Below are positions 6,674 through 14,234 of a stretch of 64,000 nucleotides of DNA, one piece after another. The notes under the pieces are model-generated. The model was given only the letters and a program-made list of their open reading frames with translations. It searched no databases and had not been told where the DNA came from. Positions within the stretch are counted from its first letter, which is position 1, and each line of letters starts with the position of its first letter. Origin of the DNA: Paraburkholderia mimosarum LMG 23256 = NBRC 106338 (lineage in GTDB: Bacteria; Pseudomonadota; Gammaproteobacteria; Burkholderiales; Burkholderiaceae); the NCBI RefSeq assembly GCF_000739815.1, contig NZ_BBJJ01000033.1, forward strand, positions 1 through 64,000, read 5' to 3'. Both the position numbers and the translations under genes were made by a program.

Positions 6674-8545
6674 CTACACCTTGGGATGAAACCGAGTCAC
6701 GTACTTCGCCCAACGATCATGGTCCGTCTCAGCAAAGTCGAGCATCAACTGATAGGCTGGGTCCTCAGCTGGGGGCGGGAACAGGCTCTTAAAGGACACA
6801 TCTAACTCATAGTTGGCCGGTTGTAGTCTGAACACACAGACGACCGTTTCTGCCAGTCTGTTTTGATGGTCGCTGTGGCCGCCGTGGAAAAAGCGAGCGC
6901 TTTGCGCCTGCGGCCGCTTCGCTGAGAATCCGAATTCGGCAAGTTCTTGGCACTCGATCAATGACGGTGCAACGGTGTTCGTCACAGCTTGGCACACCAC
7001 GACTATCGGATAATCTTCCTGGTTTGACGGCCAATCCGCAGCCTGGAGCGGGTCGTAACGGAAATCGCCAGTCGTCTTGTTTCTGTCGAAGACGTTGGTT
7101 GCAAACCAGATTGCCACCTCAGGCCGAAGCGTGACATCCAGCCCGTGGGTCGGGATTCCGTAGTGTTGCGCGAGTGCCATCACCGCATAGTCAAGCTTGC
7201 ACGACGGCGACGATGCCTCTGCGCGCCAGCGCTCTGTGCGCTCAGCAATGCTCGCGCGATCTCCGGCATAAATTCGCTGCTCGAGAAATCGCCTTAGCGC
7301 GAAGTGGGCCTCCTCATATACGTAGGCGCGTTCGCGGGCGGCAGTGGTGATGAGCGAAGGCTCCGCAGAGCACGAATTTGAGAACAAAAAGCGTTGCACT
7401 GCTGGATCCCGGCGGATGAGATGCAGCTTGCGTTGACCACGAAAAAAGATCCCGCCATCGCCGCGCTGGGGGATGTGACTCAAGATCTCGATCAGTTCCT
7501 GTGTACTCGATACGTTGATAACCGGCGCACAGTAATGTTTGCATCTCACTTGGTCGGCGGCATCCAGATTTCTGTAGAAATCCGCGTAGTGATCCCTCAG
7601 TACATTGGCGGCACCATAGACTCCGCGATTATCCAAGTTCTGTGCGCGAAATGACATCCGATAGTACTTGTCGACCAGTACACCAGAAAAATTATTTGGA
7701 TTGCCAAACGAATCTTCAACTTCCAATCCCATCGTCGCGGGCGGGTTGGACGAATTATATTCATCCAAGGGCAGCGAGCCAAACACAGTTTGGTCGCCTT
7801 GAGCGTCAACAAGTGACCGATAGAGCCTTTCTGGAACACCAATCAGACCGCTGCTGTCAATTGCAGCGATATCGGCTTCCATGCCCATCTGTTTTAGTTG
7901 GTTGTCGTTGACACTAGCATCACGGATCTGCTTGATCGTAGCGTGATACAGGAAGTACTGGACATTCATCGCTCCGCCCAGCCAGGCGCCCAGCGCCGCC
8001 ATTGCATAGTGCTGGCTCGTCGGGAGATTGCGGGGATACTCGGCAAAGATAGATAAATTCTCCCTGGCAAATCCCTTCCGCTCAAGGTTCTCGCCGGCGG
8101 TGCTCAACTGGTCCTCAAGGATCGCCTTGTACAAGTAGAGCGTGTTTGTCAATTGCCCGAACCACGTGGCATATGCCATTGGCCAGACGCTGTCTGATCG
8201 CCACATAAGGTGTTTATAGACGACCGTTAGGCCAGACCTCGCGACGTGTCCTATGGGCTGTCGCTTGAGCATCCACCCTCGACCGGACCGCTGAAGATGG
8301 CGCTCAGGCTCTAGCGCACGTACAAACTCCGGCGTGATGTTCAATCCGGAAAGGAGACCTCCAAAGCTTGCGATGAGTGCCGCCCTCTTATGCGGCACAG
8401 CCTCCAGCCGCAGTCCGATATGCGATCCGTCTCTCTGGACGGTCGGAGCTCCGAGCGCTTTGTTCAGATGCCCGACATCGATTGCGCCCAAGGGCGTTTG
8501 TAAATCTCCAAACACTTTGAAGAACGTCAATTCTTGCTCGGTCAT
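6674..8545 (-). CDS. FRG-domain protein
   Basis: A 623-residue protein. The C-terminal part has the two FRG-domain signatures: GGIFFRGQ at about residues 360-370, and LAQHYGIPTHGLDVTLRPEV followed by AIWFAT at about 455-480 (family consensus: QHyGlPTrLLDwT...AlyFA). The N-terminal ~330 residues are not recognised. FRG domains are common in mobile elements and as fusions to toxin or defence modules; they are thought to resemble ADP-ribosyltransferases, but activity is mostly unproven. The start is the ATG at 8545, which has AGGGGGAAG just upstream; an earlier in-frame ATG at 8569 has no ribosome site. Upstream lies a probable IS remnant, so its original promoter may be lost. Confidence 0.8.
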   Translation of the reverse strand: MTEQELTFFKVFGDLQTPLGAIDVGHLNKALGAPTVQRDGSHIGLRLEAVPHKRAALIASFGGLLSGLNITPEFVRALEPERHLQRSGRGWMLKRQPIGHVARSGLTVVYKHLMWRSDSVWPMAYATWFGQLTNTLYLYKAILEDQLSTAGENLERKGFARENLSIFAEYPRNLPTSQHYAMAALGAWLGGAMNVQYFLYHATIKQIRDASVNDNQLKQMGMEADIAAIDSSGLIGVPERLYRSLVDAQGDQTVFGSLPLDEYNSSNPPATMGLEVEDSFGNPNNFSGVLVDKYYRMSFRAQNLDNRGVYGAANVLRDHYADFYRNLDAADQVRCKHYCAPVINVSSTQELIEILSHIPQRGDGGIFFRGQRKLHLIRRDPAVQRFLFSNSCSAEPSLITTAARERAYVYEEAHFALRRFLEQRIYAGDRASIAERTERWRAEASSPSCKLDYAVMALAQHYGIPTHGLDVTLRPEVAIWFATNVFDRNKTTGDFRYDPLQAADWPSNQEDYPIVVVCQAVTNTVAPSLIECQELAEFGFSAKRPQAQSARFFHGGHSDHQNRLAETVVCVFRLQPANYELDVSFKSLFPPPAEDPAYQLMLDFAETDHDRWAKYVTRFHPKV

Positions 8546-8574
8546 GCTTCCCCCTATGTAGGTGCCCATTGTCG

Positions 8575-8850
8575 ACGATTATGGAATTGAGATCGAGGCC
8601 GCCATTTTGATCTCGCATTGTAGTTTTCCATAGCTGGAAAAGCGGGCAAAGGCCCAGCGGGCTGGTGCGCGTAACGCGGCGGGGGGCAACCGCTTGTAGT
8701 TTGTCCACCGGCCGTCAGCGGTGCGCGAAGCGCATTCTCCACAAGTCCACGGGCACCAACTACCGGTAGAAGTTACAGGAACCTTTACAAGCAAACCTTA
8801 CAGGTTTAGGGGGGGGCCGATTTAACGCTGCAGAAGGGTCCGATTTAACG
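8575..8850. mobile_element. Possible remnant of an insertion-sequence end (IS21-like)
   Basis: No gene is convincing here. The 11-bp sequence CCGATTTAACG occurs twice, at 8817-8827 and 8840-8850, and the second copy abuts exactly the point where Tae4-like coding sequence begins. Multiple short terminal repeats at an element end are a feature of the IS21 family. The sequence between 8575 and 8760 also resembles non-coding tails often found beside such elements, from memory only. No transposase is left. Confidence 0.35.
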
Positions 8851-9327
8851 TGGTTGAGCGTCACGCTTCACCGCGTCGGAATCGAAATGAAGTCGTTTTC
8901 CGCCAAGCTGGTCAAGCCTATGTCGAGGCAGCCTGGCATCGGGCGTATTCTTCTCGATGGAAAGCCCACTGCGACGCGAGCGGACGAAATGGGGCAGTGG
9001 CTAAAAGCGCAGCCATTTGCTGGCTTATCGAAGCCTCAGGACATCACTGGTTCAGATTGGGAAAGCAAGGTTAAAGGCCGAACCGGGATTATCCAGTTCT
9101 CTCGCTATTGGACTCGTGCGGGTGAAAGCGCAGCGAATGCGAGCGGAGGGCACATTGATTTGTGGAATGGGTCGCGCTTGACGATTAGTGGTGGGTTCGA
9201 TGCACTAGCAACGATCGGTCGACGACTCGGTGTGAGTTCGTTTAGACAAGGTGCAACTGTTGTGTCAGATGCTAGTTGGTCGGATCTTGGTGGATCTAAG
9301 TCAATTCTCTTTTGGGAAATCAAGTGA
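8851..9327 (+). pseudogene. Tae4-like type VI secretion amidase effector, 5'-truncated
   Basis: The reading frame through LSVTLHRVGIEM to the stop at 9327 matches the C-terminal two thirds of the Tae4 amidase family, including KGRTGIIQFSRYW and the catalytic-His segment GGHIDLWNG. In intact Tae4 the catalytic Cys sits a few residues before the (R)(L/M)S(V/Y) segment that is here the first recognisable part. The homology starts directly at the repeated CCGATTTAACG, so the N-terminus and the nucleophilic Cys are missing, presumably removed by an IS. Tae4 enzymes cleave the D-Glu to mDAP bond of peptidoglycan in rival cells. An open frame from TTG at 8854 could still be translated, but the product would be inactive. 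Confidence 0.7.
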
Positions 9328-9650
9328 GGCGATGCGTAGCTGGACTGGGCGGATTCATTTATGGCATTGGCCTAACATGGATTTGCGTAGTCGCGTTGAG
9401 TCACTTTGATTGGTTTCGCGATCCACAGAAGGTCGCTACGGGGTGCCATGAGTTAGGAAAATGCGCTACGCCGTGGTGGGACGCTTTGTTTCTGTGCGGA
9501 TATTTGTTTGGGCCGGCTACTTTGTTTACGGTATTGAATATTCGTGCGTGGCGCAGATGGAGCCTGAATTGTTGGGCCTATTCAGCGGCCGCACTGACCC
9601 TGGCGGTGGTAGCTTTATACTTTTTGGATGTACTCGTTCAGCGCCTCTAG
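9324..9650 (+). CDS. Small membrane protein, candidate immunity partner of the Tae4-like effector
   Basis: A 108-residue protein with three likely membrane segments: about residues 5-28, 52-72 and 82-104. The GTG start overlaps the TGA of the Tae4-like frame (9324-9327), so translation was probably coupled. Known Tae4 immunity proteins (Tai4) are small periplasmic soluble proteins, which this is not; it may be an unusual immunity protein, an accessory, or unrelated. The product is not otherwise recognised. Confidence 0.5.
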   Translation: MRRCVAGLGGFIYGIGLTWICVVALSHFDWFRDPQKVATGCHELGKCATPWWDALFLCGYLFGPATLFTVLNIRAWRRWSLNCWAYSAAALTLAVVALYFLDVLVQRL

Positions 9651-9935
9651 CACTATTGCCCCGTTCGATCTGCGCAACTCAGACAACAGACCCGAGTAAG
9701 CGATAAGCCGCGGAGAAACGAGAGCCTCGCTCGCTAACGTGAGGTTCTTTCATTTCAACGCGATTCGTGAGCGTTGCGCTTACCGTCAATCTGTCATGCG
9801 TCAAATTAACCTAAAAATAGAATCTGGATAAGAGCAATGCAACATTTTTCCACTCCAATTTTTAGTACAATGAATCAATAAATCGACCTTCAGTCCATTT
9901 GGTGTCGGTTCATATGCTCTCGCGCGAGGAGCGAT
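9651..9935. promoter_or_regulatory. Intergenic region with terminator-like hairpin and candidate promoter
   Basis: An imperfect hairpin GAGCCTCGC...GTGAGGTTC followed by TTTCATTTC (about 9723-9756) may end the preceding transcript. Further on, TACAAT at 9866-9871 is a good -10 candidate for the HTH gene at 9936; no strong -35 is visible. The stretch is AT-rich compared with its surroundings. Confidence 0.35.
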
Positions 9936-10279
9936 GTGAAAGATGAACAGTTTCACCGCGAGTTCGGAGAGCGAGTCGCCAGCGCGCGCAGAGCACATGG
10001 CATGACCCAGCAGGAGTTGGCCGATGTACTCGGCGTTGCGCAGCAAACGCTGGCGCACTGCGAAGGCGCGCGCTCGCGTGTGCCGGCATCCATGTTGCCA
10101 ACGTTAGCGGAACTGCTGACGTTTACCTTCGAGGAACTGCTGGACAGCCCGGCCGCTCTGCCGCGGACCAAGAACAGCTCGATGTCCCGCAGGTCGCCGC
10201 CATTGAACAACTACCCAAGACCAAGCAGCAGTTCGTCTCACAAATGTTGGACACCGTGCTTGCACAAGCGCGGAGGTAG
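9936..10279 (+). pseudogene. XRE-family HTH regulator, frameshifted
   Basis: Starts at GTG 9936 after a GAGGAG ribosome site. The first 70 codons encode a Cro/CI helix-turn-helix (ERVASARRAHGMTQQELADV and the recognition helix around VAQQTLAHCEG). From about 10,160 the sensible sequence shifts frame and reads EQLDVPQVAAIEQLPKTKQQ, then FVSQMLDTVLAQARR, ending at TAG 10277. In the original frame the sequence turns into Ser/Pro-rich nonsense that runs through into the SymE gene. A one-base indel explains this; whether it is real or an error is not known. The gene precedes the SymE-like toxin and may have regulated it. Confidence 0.65.
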
Positions 10280-10306
10280 AAGGAGTCTCAATGCAGTAAA
10301 CGAAGC

Positions 10307-10341
10307 GCGGGCTGTGAGTGTTACCAGCACTCACAGCCCGC
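10307..10341. promoter_or_regulatory. Perfect 14-bp hairpin between the HTH gene and symE
   Basis: GCGGGCTGTGAGTG, a 7-nt loop (TTACCAG), then CACTCACAGCCCGC. The stem is perfect and lies about 30 nt before the start of the SymE-like gene. There is no T-run after it on the plus strand, so it is more likely an attenuator, an mRNA-stability element or part of an antisense RNA than a simple terminator. Confidence 0.55.
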
Positions 10342-10373
10342 TGACCAAAACCAACTCACAGCAGGAGTTGATC

Positions 10374-10598
10374 ATGGCTGACGCCAATCTTAATGCATCG
10401 CGCGCTCATCCCGAGCGCCGCGTAACCATCCAGCAGTCTTGGCGGTACCGCAGCCTGAGCTCGCGGACAAGAACTGACCCGCCGCTTTACCCATGGCTCA
10501 AGCTAGCGGGCCGCTGGCTCGAACTCGCAGGCTTTGAAGCAGGCCAGCGCGTCAGAGTCACGGTGGAGGACAAGCGGCTTGTGATCACACCAGATTGA
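10374..10598 (+). CDS. symE: SymE-like type I toxin family protein
   Basis: A 74-residue protein (MADANLNASRAHPERRVTIQ, then PPLYPWLKLAGRWLELAGF and GQRVRVTVEDKRLVITPD). The PWLkLsGrWLeqAGF...v.V....L.I pattern is the SymE family signature, an AbrB-like fold. In E. coli SymE is an SOS-induced toxin that is controlled by the antisense RNA SymR. The start has CAGGAG six bases upstream. An HTH gene precedes it and a strong hairpin lies in the gap. Burkholderia SymE homologues often sit beside HTH regulators; whether an antisense RNA is made here cannot be seen. A second, broken copy lies at 11271-11329. Confidence 0.8.
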   Translation: MADANLNASRAHPERRVTIQQSWRYRSLSSRTRTDPPLYPWLKLAGRWLELAGFEAGQRVRVTVEDKRLVITPD

Positions 10599-10632
10599 CC
10601 CGCACGTCGGGGCAAACCGCGTACCACTTGAA

Positions 10633-10665
10633 GAAGGCTACGAACCCGCAGGGTTCGTGGCCTTC
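10633..10665. terminator. Strong hairpin after symE
   Basis: GAAGGCTACGAACCC, loop GCA, GGGTTCGTGGCCTTC: a 15-bp stem with one G-T pair. It lies between the ends of the SymE gene and the convergent toxin remnant and may end both transcripts, although no long T-run follows. Confidence 0.5.
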
Positions 10666-10672
10666 ACGCCTC

Positions 10673-10867
10673 CTACCGGGCGAGCCGTTTGAGGAACAGA
10701 CGTCCCATACCTGGATAGTGTTCGAGATCCGGGATGACGGGATTCGTCAACTCGCCCAGCAGCGCATCGAATGCCTGAGGGGGCACGGCTTCCGACAGGA
10801 ACACCTCGACTTCCTTCAGGTCGCGCTCGAAGTTGGCCGTGAGCTTGACGGAGTGGCGGGCTGTCAC
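10673..10867 (-). pseudogene. RelE/ParE-family toxin, C-terminally truncated
   Basis: Sixty-four residues starting at GTG 10867: VKLTANFERDLKEVEVFLSE, then YPGMGRLFLKRLAR and stop. This is the N-terminal two thirds of a RelE/ParE toxin (usually about 95-105 residues). The final beta-strand region with catalytic or gyrase-contacting residues is absent, and the frame ends at the hairpin that follows symE. It starts 16 bp after the stop of the Phd-like antitoxin, the usual antitoxin-toxin order. The truncation suggests that the SymE segment replaced the 3' end. Confidence 0.65.
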
Positions 10868-10883
10868 GGCAAGAGCGGGGCGG

Positions 10884-11187
10884 TCAACCCCTAGCCTTCG
10901 GCGTGCGGCGGCGTTTGATCGCAGCCAGAGTGTTGCGTGCGTCTTTCACCTTGCCGGTAGCGACGTCGGCCAAGCCCTTGCTTGCGTCGTCAATCAGCAA
11001 TAAATGAATGTGCTCGCGCTCCAGTCGATGGTAATGATCGAGTCGCTGGACATCGATGATGGCAACGTAGCTTTTCGCCGTTTTTGGTGATGATTTTCTC
11101 GACGCCTGCCTTCGCCTGCGCGGCTAGCTGAGACAGGTTCGCCCTGGCTTGAGACATCGAAATCACGTCACACGAAGAGATTGCCAT
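10884..11187 (-). pseudogene. Phd/YefM-family antitoxin, frameshifted
   Basis: The start at ATG 11187 follows a strong GGGAGG. The first frame reads MAISSCDVISMSQARANLSQ, then LAAQAKAGVEKIITKNGE, a Phd/YefM N-terminus. In a short A-run at about 11,072-11,076 the reading moves to another frame giving SYVAIIDVQRLDHYHRLERE and ends in TPKARG at 10884. One A appears to be missing from the run. It precedes the truncated RelE/ParE gene. A homopolymer error in the assembly is possible, but the truncated partner toxin suggests real decay. Confidence 0.7.
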
Positions 11188-11270
11188 CGTTTCCTCCCTG
11201 AGCTGCACCGGAAGTACTAAATCTACGTACATCATAAAGCGCGCCGACGTGTACCAAAGCGAAGTGCCCG

Positions 11271-11329
11271 GCGGTACCGCAGCGCCAGCTTCTGGACAAG
11301 AACCGGCCCTCCGCTTTACCGCGGGCTCA
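11271..11329 (+). pseudogene. Fragment of a second symE-like gene
   Basis: This stretch matches the symE coding sequence at 10442-10500 in 47 of 59 positions by eye, including the codons for RYRS...TRT.PPLY. No start, no C-terminus and no ribosome site are present. It marks the island's right-hand end next to the first core-like gene. Confidence 0.6.
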
Positions 11330-11338
11330 GTTTTCCCC

Positions 11339-11785
11339 TCACTGCCTCACCTCCGCCTCCACCAGCTTCGCAAGCAACGCCAGCGACTCCTGCCACCCCA
11401 AATAACACGCCTCAACCGGAATGACCTCCGGTATCCCTTCCTGCACGACAGTCATTTCCGCGCCAAAAAACACGGCCCGCAGGTCCACAGTCGTCTGCAT
11501 GGTCCCAGTCAGATGCTGATCCTCGAACACGCCGGTATAACGCAGCCGCTCGTTCGGCACGAGCTCGAGATATTCGCCGCCAAACGAATGACCGTGACCG
11601 GTCGTGAAATTCGTGAACGACATCCGGTAATGGCCGCCCACTTTCGCGTCGAGTTCATGAACCGTGCAGGTGAAGCCGTTGGGCGGCAGCCATTTCGCGA
11701 CCGCGCTGGCGTCGAGAAAGGCGCGATAGATGCGCTCGGGCGGCGCGCGCAGCACGCGATGCAGGCGAACGGTGTTCGAAGTCAT
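11339..11785 (-). CDS. SRPBCC / AHSA1-family protein
   Basis: A 148-residue protein starting MTSNTVRLHRVLRAPPERIY. The pattern v.R.l.APpe.vy.Af.d...vakW.pP.GFt....e.d.rvGG.yrmsf...G......G.y.el.P.erL.yT..f is that of the AHSA1 (activator of Hsp90 ATPase homologue) group of the START/SRPBCC superfamily, which forms a hydrophobic ligand cavity. The start has GGGAGC eight bases before the ATG; a longer frame to 11830 lacks a ribosome site. These proteins are often found beside ArsR regulators, but none is present here. Ligand unknown. The first gene with core-like GC right of the island. Confidence 0.8.
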   Translation of the reverse strand: MTSNTVRLHRVLRAPPERIYRAFLDASAVAKWLPPNGFTCTVHELDAKVGGHYRMSFTNFTTGHGHSFGGEYLELVPNERLRYTGVFEDQHLTGTMQTTVDLRAVFFGAEMTVVQEGIPEVIPVEACYLGWQESLALLAKLVEAEVRQ

Positions 11786-11945
11786 ATCGAAGCTCCCAGA
11801 GACGTGGGTCGGGTTTGTGTCGCCATGCAATAGTAGGCCACCCGCTCAAACCGATCGCCTAAACTTCCCAATACCGAACGCCCGGCCGCTCATCCCCGGC
11901 CTGGCACAGCCCGCAGCCGCCTATCCGCGGCACCCGGAGGTCACC

Positions 11946-12239
11946 ATGAGCGCTCAACCGCTTGCGATGCATCAGGTCGACTACGAAGGCTTCGAGATCC
12001 ACGTCAGCGCGACGCCAACCGACGACGCAGCGAACCGCTACACCTACACCGCCTATGTCTGCCATCCCGGCGCGAATCCCGCGAAGCCGGGGCACACGGT
12101 CGCCTACCACGCAGACGGCGACGAGACATGGCGCAGCGAACAGGACGCCATCGACGAAGCGGTGCACGTGGGCCGCAGCATCATCGATGGCACGCACCCC
12201 GATCTTTCCGTGCTTTCACTCGTGACCCACGGGTTCTGA
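11946..12239 (+). CDS. Conserved hypothetical small protein
   Basis: A 97-residue soluble protein (MSAQPLAMHQVDYEGFEIHV; then DDAANRYTYTAYVCHPGANP) with a good ribosome site (CCGGAGG). The sequence YEGFEIHVSA...YTAYVCHPG...GDETW.SEQDAIDEAV..G..IID looks like a small burkholderial domain that I cannot name securely. It is divergent from the SRPBCC gene and followed by a terminator. No function can be given. Confidence 0.6.
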   Translation: MSAQPLAMHQVDYEGFEIHVSATPTDDAANRYTYTAYVCHPGANPAKPGHTVAYHADGDETWRSEQDAIDEAVHVGRSIIDGTHPDLSVLSLVTHGF

Positions 12240-12331
12240 GCGCAGCGAGCGGGTAGCACGCGCTGAAAAAAGCGGGCCACACGCAACGCAAGGAGAAAGG
12301 GGAAAAAGGCCCGGACCGCAGTCCGGGCAAA

Positions 12332-12364
12332 GCCACCGGATTTCCGGTGGCGGAGGTGGCTTTT
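12332..12364 (+). terminator. Rho-independent terminator
   Basis: GCCACC ... GGTGGC followed by TTTT, with a nested hairpin CACCGGA/TCCGGTG inside. It is positioned to end the small hypothetical gene at 11946-12239. Another GC-rich hairpin (GCCCGGAC/GTCCGGGC) lies just before it. Confidence 0.6.
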
Positions 12365-12421
12365 CGTGGGGTTGCCCACCTTTGCTGCGGTGCGCGTTGC
12401 ACGCACGGCGCCAAAAAAACG

Positions 12422-12459
12422 GCGGGCCCGCTCTCTCTCAATGAGGAGAGCGGGCCCGC
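12422..12459 (-). terminator. Rho-independent terminator of the DUF4148 gene
   Basis: Perfect 14-bp stem GCGGGCCCGCTCTC/GAGAGCGGGCCCGC; read on the minus strand it is followed by CGTTTTTTT. It ends transcription of the DUF4148 gene. Confidence 0.85.
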
Positions 12460-12505
12460 TGGGCGAAACGACGCAGTGCGTAGGCACTACGCGTGAGCCG
12501 CAATA

Positions 12506-12814
12506 TTACTGGCCGAAGTAGGTCGGCTTGATGTTCGGTGCGCGGTCGCCGGCCTGCGTGCTGCCGTTCGTCGATGCGCCGTAGGCCGCGGCTTGAGCCG
12601 TGTCGTTCTGCTGGGCGACGCGTGCCTGGGCAGCTTGCAGGTCTTCGGGGTAGTACGGGCTCGAGAGGCTCGGACGGTAGCCCGCCTTCTCCAGCTGAAC
12701 CAGCTCGGCACGCACTTGAGCGCGGGTCACGGGCGCCTGGCTCGCTTGCGCGAACGAAAGGGCCGGAGCGGCGAGGACAGTAGCGGCGAGCGCAGCAGCG
12801 ATCAGATTCTTCAT
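12506..12814 (-). CDS. DUF4148 family secreted protein
   Basis: A 102-residue protein with a signal peptide (MKNLIAAALAATVLAAPALS, cleavage after SFA) and the DUF4148 core VTRAQVRAELVQLEKAGYRP followed by YPEDLQAAQARV. The family is abundant in Burkholderia and Paraburkholderia, exported, and of unknown function; members are often stress- or surface-regulated. Start chosen at ATG 12814, eight bases after TTGGAGG. A strong terminator follows. The gene is divergent from the bufferin operon. Confidence 0.85.
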   Translation of the reverse strand: MKNLIAAALAATVLAAPALSFAQASQAPVTRAQVRAELVQLEKAGYRPSLSSPYYPEDLQAAQARVAQQNDTAQAAAYGASTNGSTQAGDRAPNIKPTYFGQ

Positions 12815-13084
12815 GGTAACAACCTCCAAAGATTATGTTGTCGGTCGGTAACAATCTCGTTGTCCGAACCGTTGATGAGACTTTATTGCACCGCGCCCCA
12901 AAGAAAAACACGGCAAACGAGCAAACATCCTTACCGGAACTGCAATAATTGCCGACTACTGCGGCCAGTCTCTCCGGTCGCCCTCCAGCACCGTGAGGCA
13001 AAATAGCCCGCGTAAGGCCGCGCGCCGGCCGCGCTGTCCTATCGTTCATTTCAAATCCCATTTCGACGTTCAAGGAGAAACGCC

Positions 13085-13336
13085 ATGAAGAATTCACTGG
13101 GCCGTCAGGCGCTGATTGCGGCTGCGCTGGCGGGGCTTGCGACGGCCGGCGCGGGCGTCGCCCAGGCAGACGACGCCGTGAATTGCTATGGCGTGGCCAA
13201 GGCCGGGCAGAACGACTGCGCGAGCAAGACCGGCGTGCACGACTGCGCGGGCCAGGCGAAGGTCGATCACGACAAGGGCGACTTCAAGACCATGCCGAAG
13301 GGCACCTGCGAGAAGCTGGGCGGCACGCCCGAATGA
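13085..13336 (+). CDS. bufA: BufA1-type bufferin precursor (DUF2282)
   Basis: An 83-residue protein with a Sec-type signal peptide (about residues 1-28, ending AQA) and a cysteine-bearing core: [24 protein letters not shown] and [10 protein letters not shown]. The four Cys and the (C)YG(I/V)AKAG(K/Q)NDC...H.CAG....D......(M/V)PKGTC pattern is typical of DUF2282 bufferins. These are ribosomal peptides modified by an MNIO enzyme; in Caulobacter they bind copper in the periplasm and protect against it. The ribosome site is AAGGAG. The next two genes supply the modification enzyme and its partner. Copper binding here is inferred from the family. Confidence 0.85.
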   Translation: MKNSLGRQALIAAALAGLATAGAGVAQADDAVNCYGVAKAGQNDCASKTGVHDCAGQAKVDHDKGDFKTMPKGTCEKLGGTPE

Positions 13337-13379
13337 TGAGCTTCGTGGTTGAGGTGCCAGGCGTAACGGATCGCGCGAG

Positions 13380-14234
13380 ATGAGCGCGCCGGCCGCGCCG
13401 CGTGGCGTGGGCATTGGCCTGCGTCACGCGCATTACGAGGCCTTCATGGCTGGACCGCCTGATGTCGACTGGGTCGAGGTCCACAGCGAGAACTACTTCG
13501 GCGACGGCGGCTACGACCTGCACGTGCTCGAAACCGTGCGCCGTGATTTGCCGGTGAGCCTGCACGGCGTGGGGCTTGGCCTCGGCTCCGCCGCGCCGCT
13601 CGATGCGGCGCATCTCGCGAGTCTCGCGCGGCTCGTGGCGCGTATCGAGCCGGCCGTGGTTTCCGAGCATCTATGCTGGGGCGCGAGTGCGCACGGTGCG
13701 CTGCATGATCTGCTGCCGATGCCGCTCACGCACGCCTCGCTCGATCATTTGAGCGCGCGCGTCTCGCAGATGCAGGATGCACTGGGCCGCGCCGTGCTGA
13801 TCGAAAATGTTTCGGCCTACGTACGGTTTCGCGGCGATGCGTACAGTGAGGCCGAATTCCTCGCGGCGCTCGCGCAGTGCACGGGCTGCGGGGTGTTGCT
13901 CGACGTGAACAATCTGTACGTGAACCAGTGCAACCACGGCGAGGACGCGCTAGCAGCGTTGGCCGCATTGCCGCCGCGGATCGTAGGCGAGATCCATCTC
14001 GCGGGGCATCGGGCTACGCCAGTCGCCGTAATCGACGATCATGGCTCGCGCGTCGCACCGGCAGTCTGGTCGCTGTATGAGGCTGCGCTTGCGCGATTCG
14101 GCGCGACCCCCACGCTCATCGAATGGGACACCGCGCTGCCCACGCTCGACTTGCTGCTGGACGAAGCCCGTCTTGCGCGCGAACGCCTGGTCACGCACAC
14201 GCAGGCGCAAGTCGCGGCGGAGCTACGCTCGTGA
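13380..14234 (+). CDS. bufB: DUF692 / MNIO-family multinuclear iron oxygenase (BufB)
   Basis: A 284-residue TIM-barrel enzyme of the DUF692 (MNIO) family, which modifies cysteines of precursor peptides using a two- or three-iron centre. Family motifs are in place: [22 protein letters not shown] (metal-ligand region), [33 protein letters not shown] and GEIHLAGH. It follows the bufferin precursor by 43 bp, and its stop overlaps the start of the DUF2063 gene. It presumably converts BufA cysteines to oxazolone/thioamide or thiooxazole-type groups, as shown for relatives; the actual product here is unknown. Confidence 0.9.
   Translation: MSAPAAPRGVGIGLRHAHYEAFMAGPPDVDWVEVHSENYFGDGGYDLHVLETVRRDLPVSLHGVGLGLGSAAPLDAAHLASLARLVARIEPAVVSEHLCWGASAHGALHDLLPMPLTHASLDHLSARVSQMQDALGRAVLIENVSAYVRFRGDAYSEAEFLAALAQCTGCGVLLDVNNLYVNQCNHGEDALAALAALPPRIVGEIHLAGHRATPVAVIDDHGSRVAPAVWSLYEAALARFGATPTLIEWDTALPTLDLLLDEARLARERLVTHTQAQVAAELRS

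Noticed and set aside
6523-6792. 89-codon plus-strand frame starting inside palindrome copy 3
   Set aside because: It overlaps the 3' end of the FRG gene antisense and has no ribosome site; its start codon is simply part of the palindrome.
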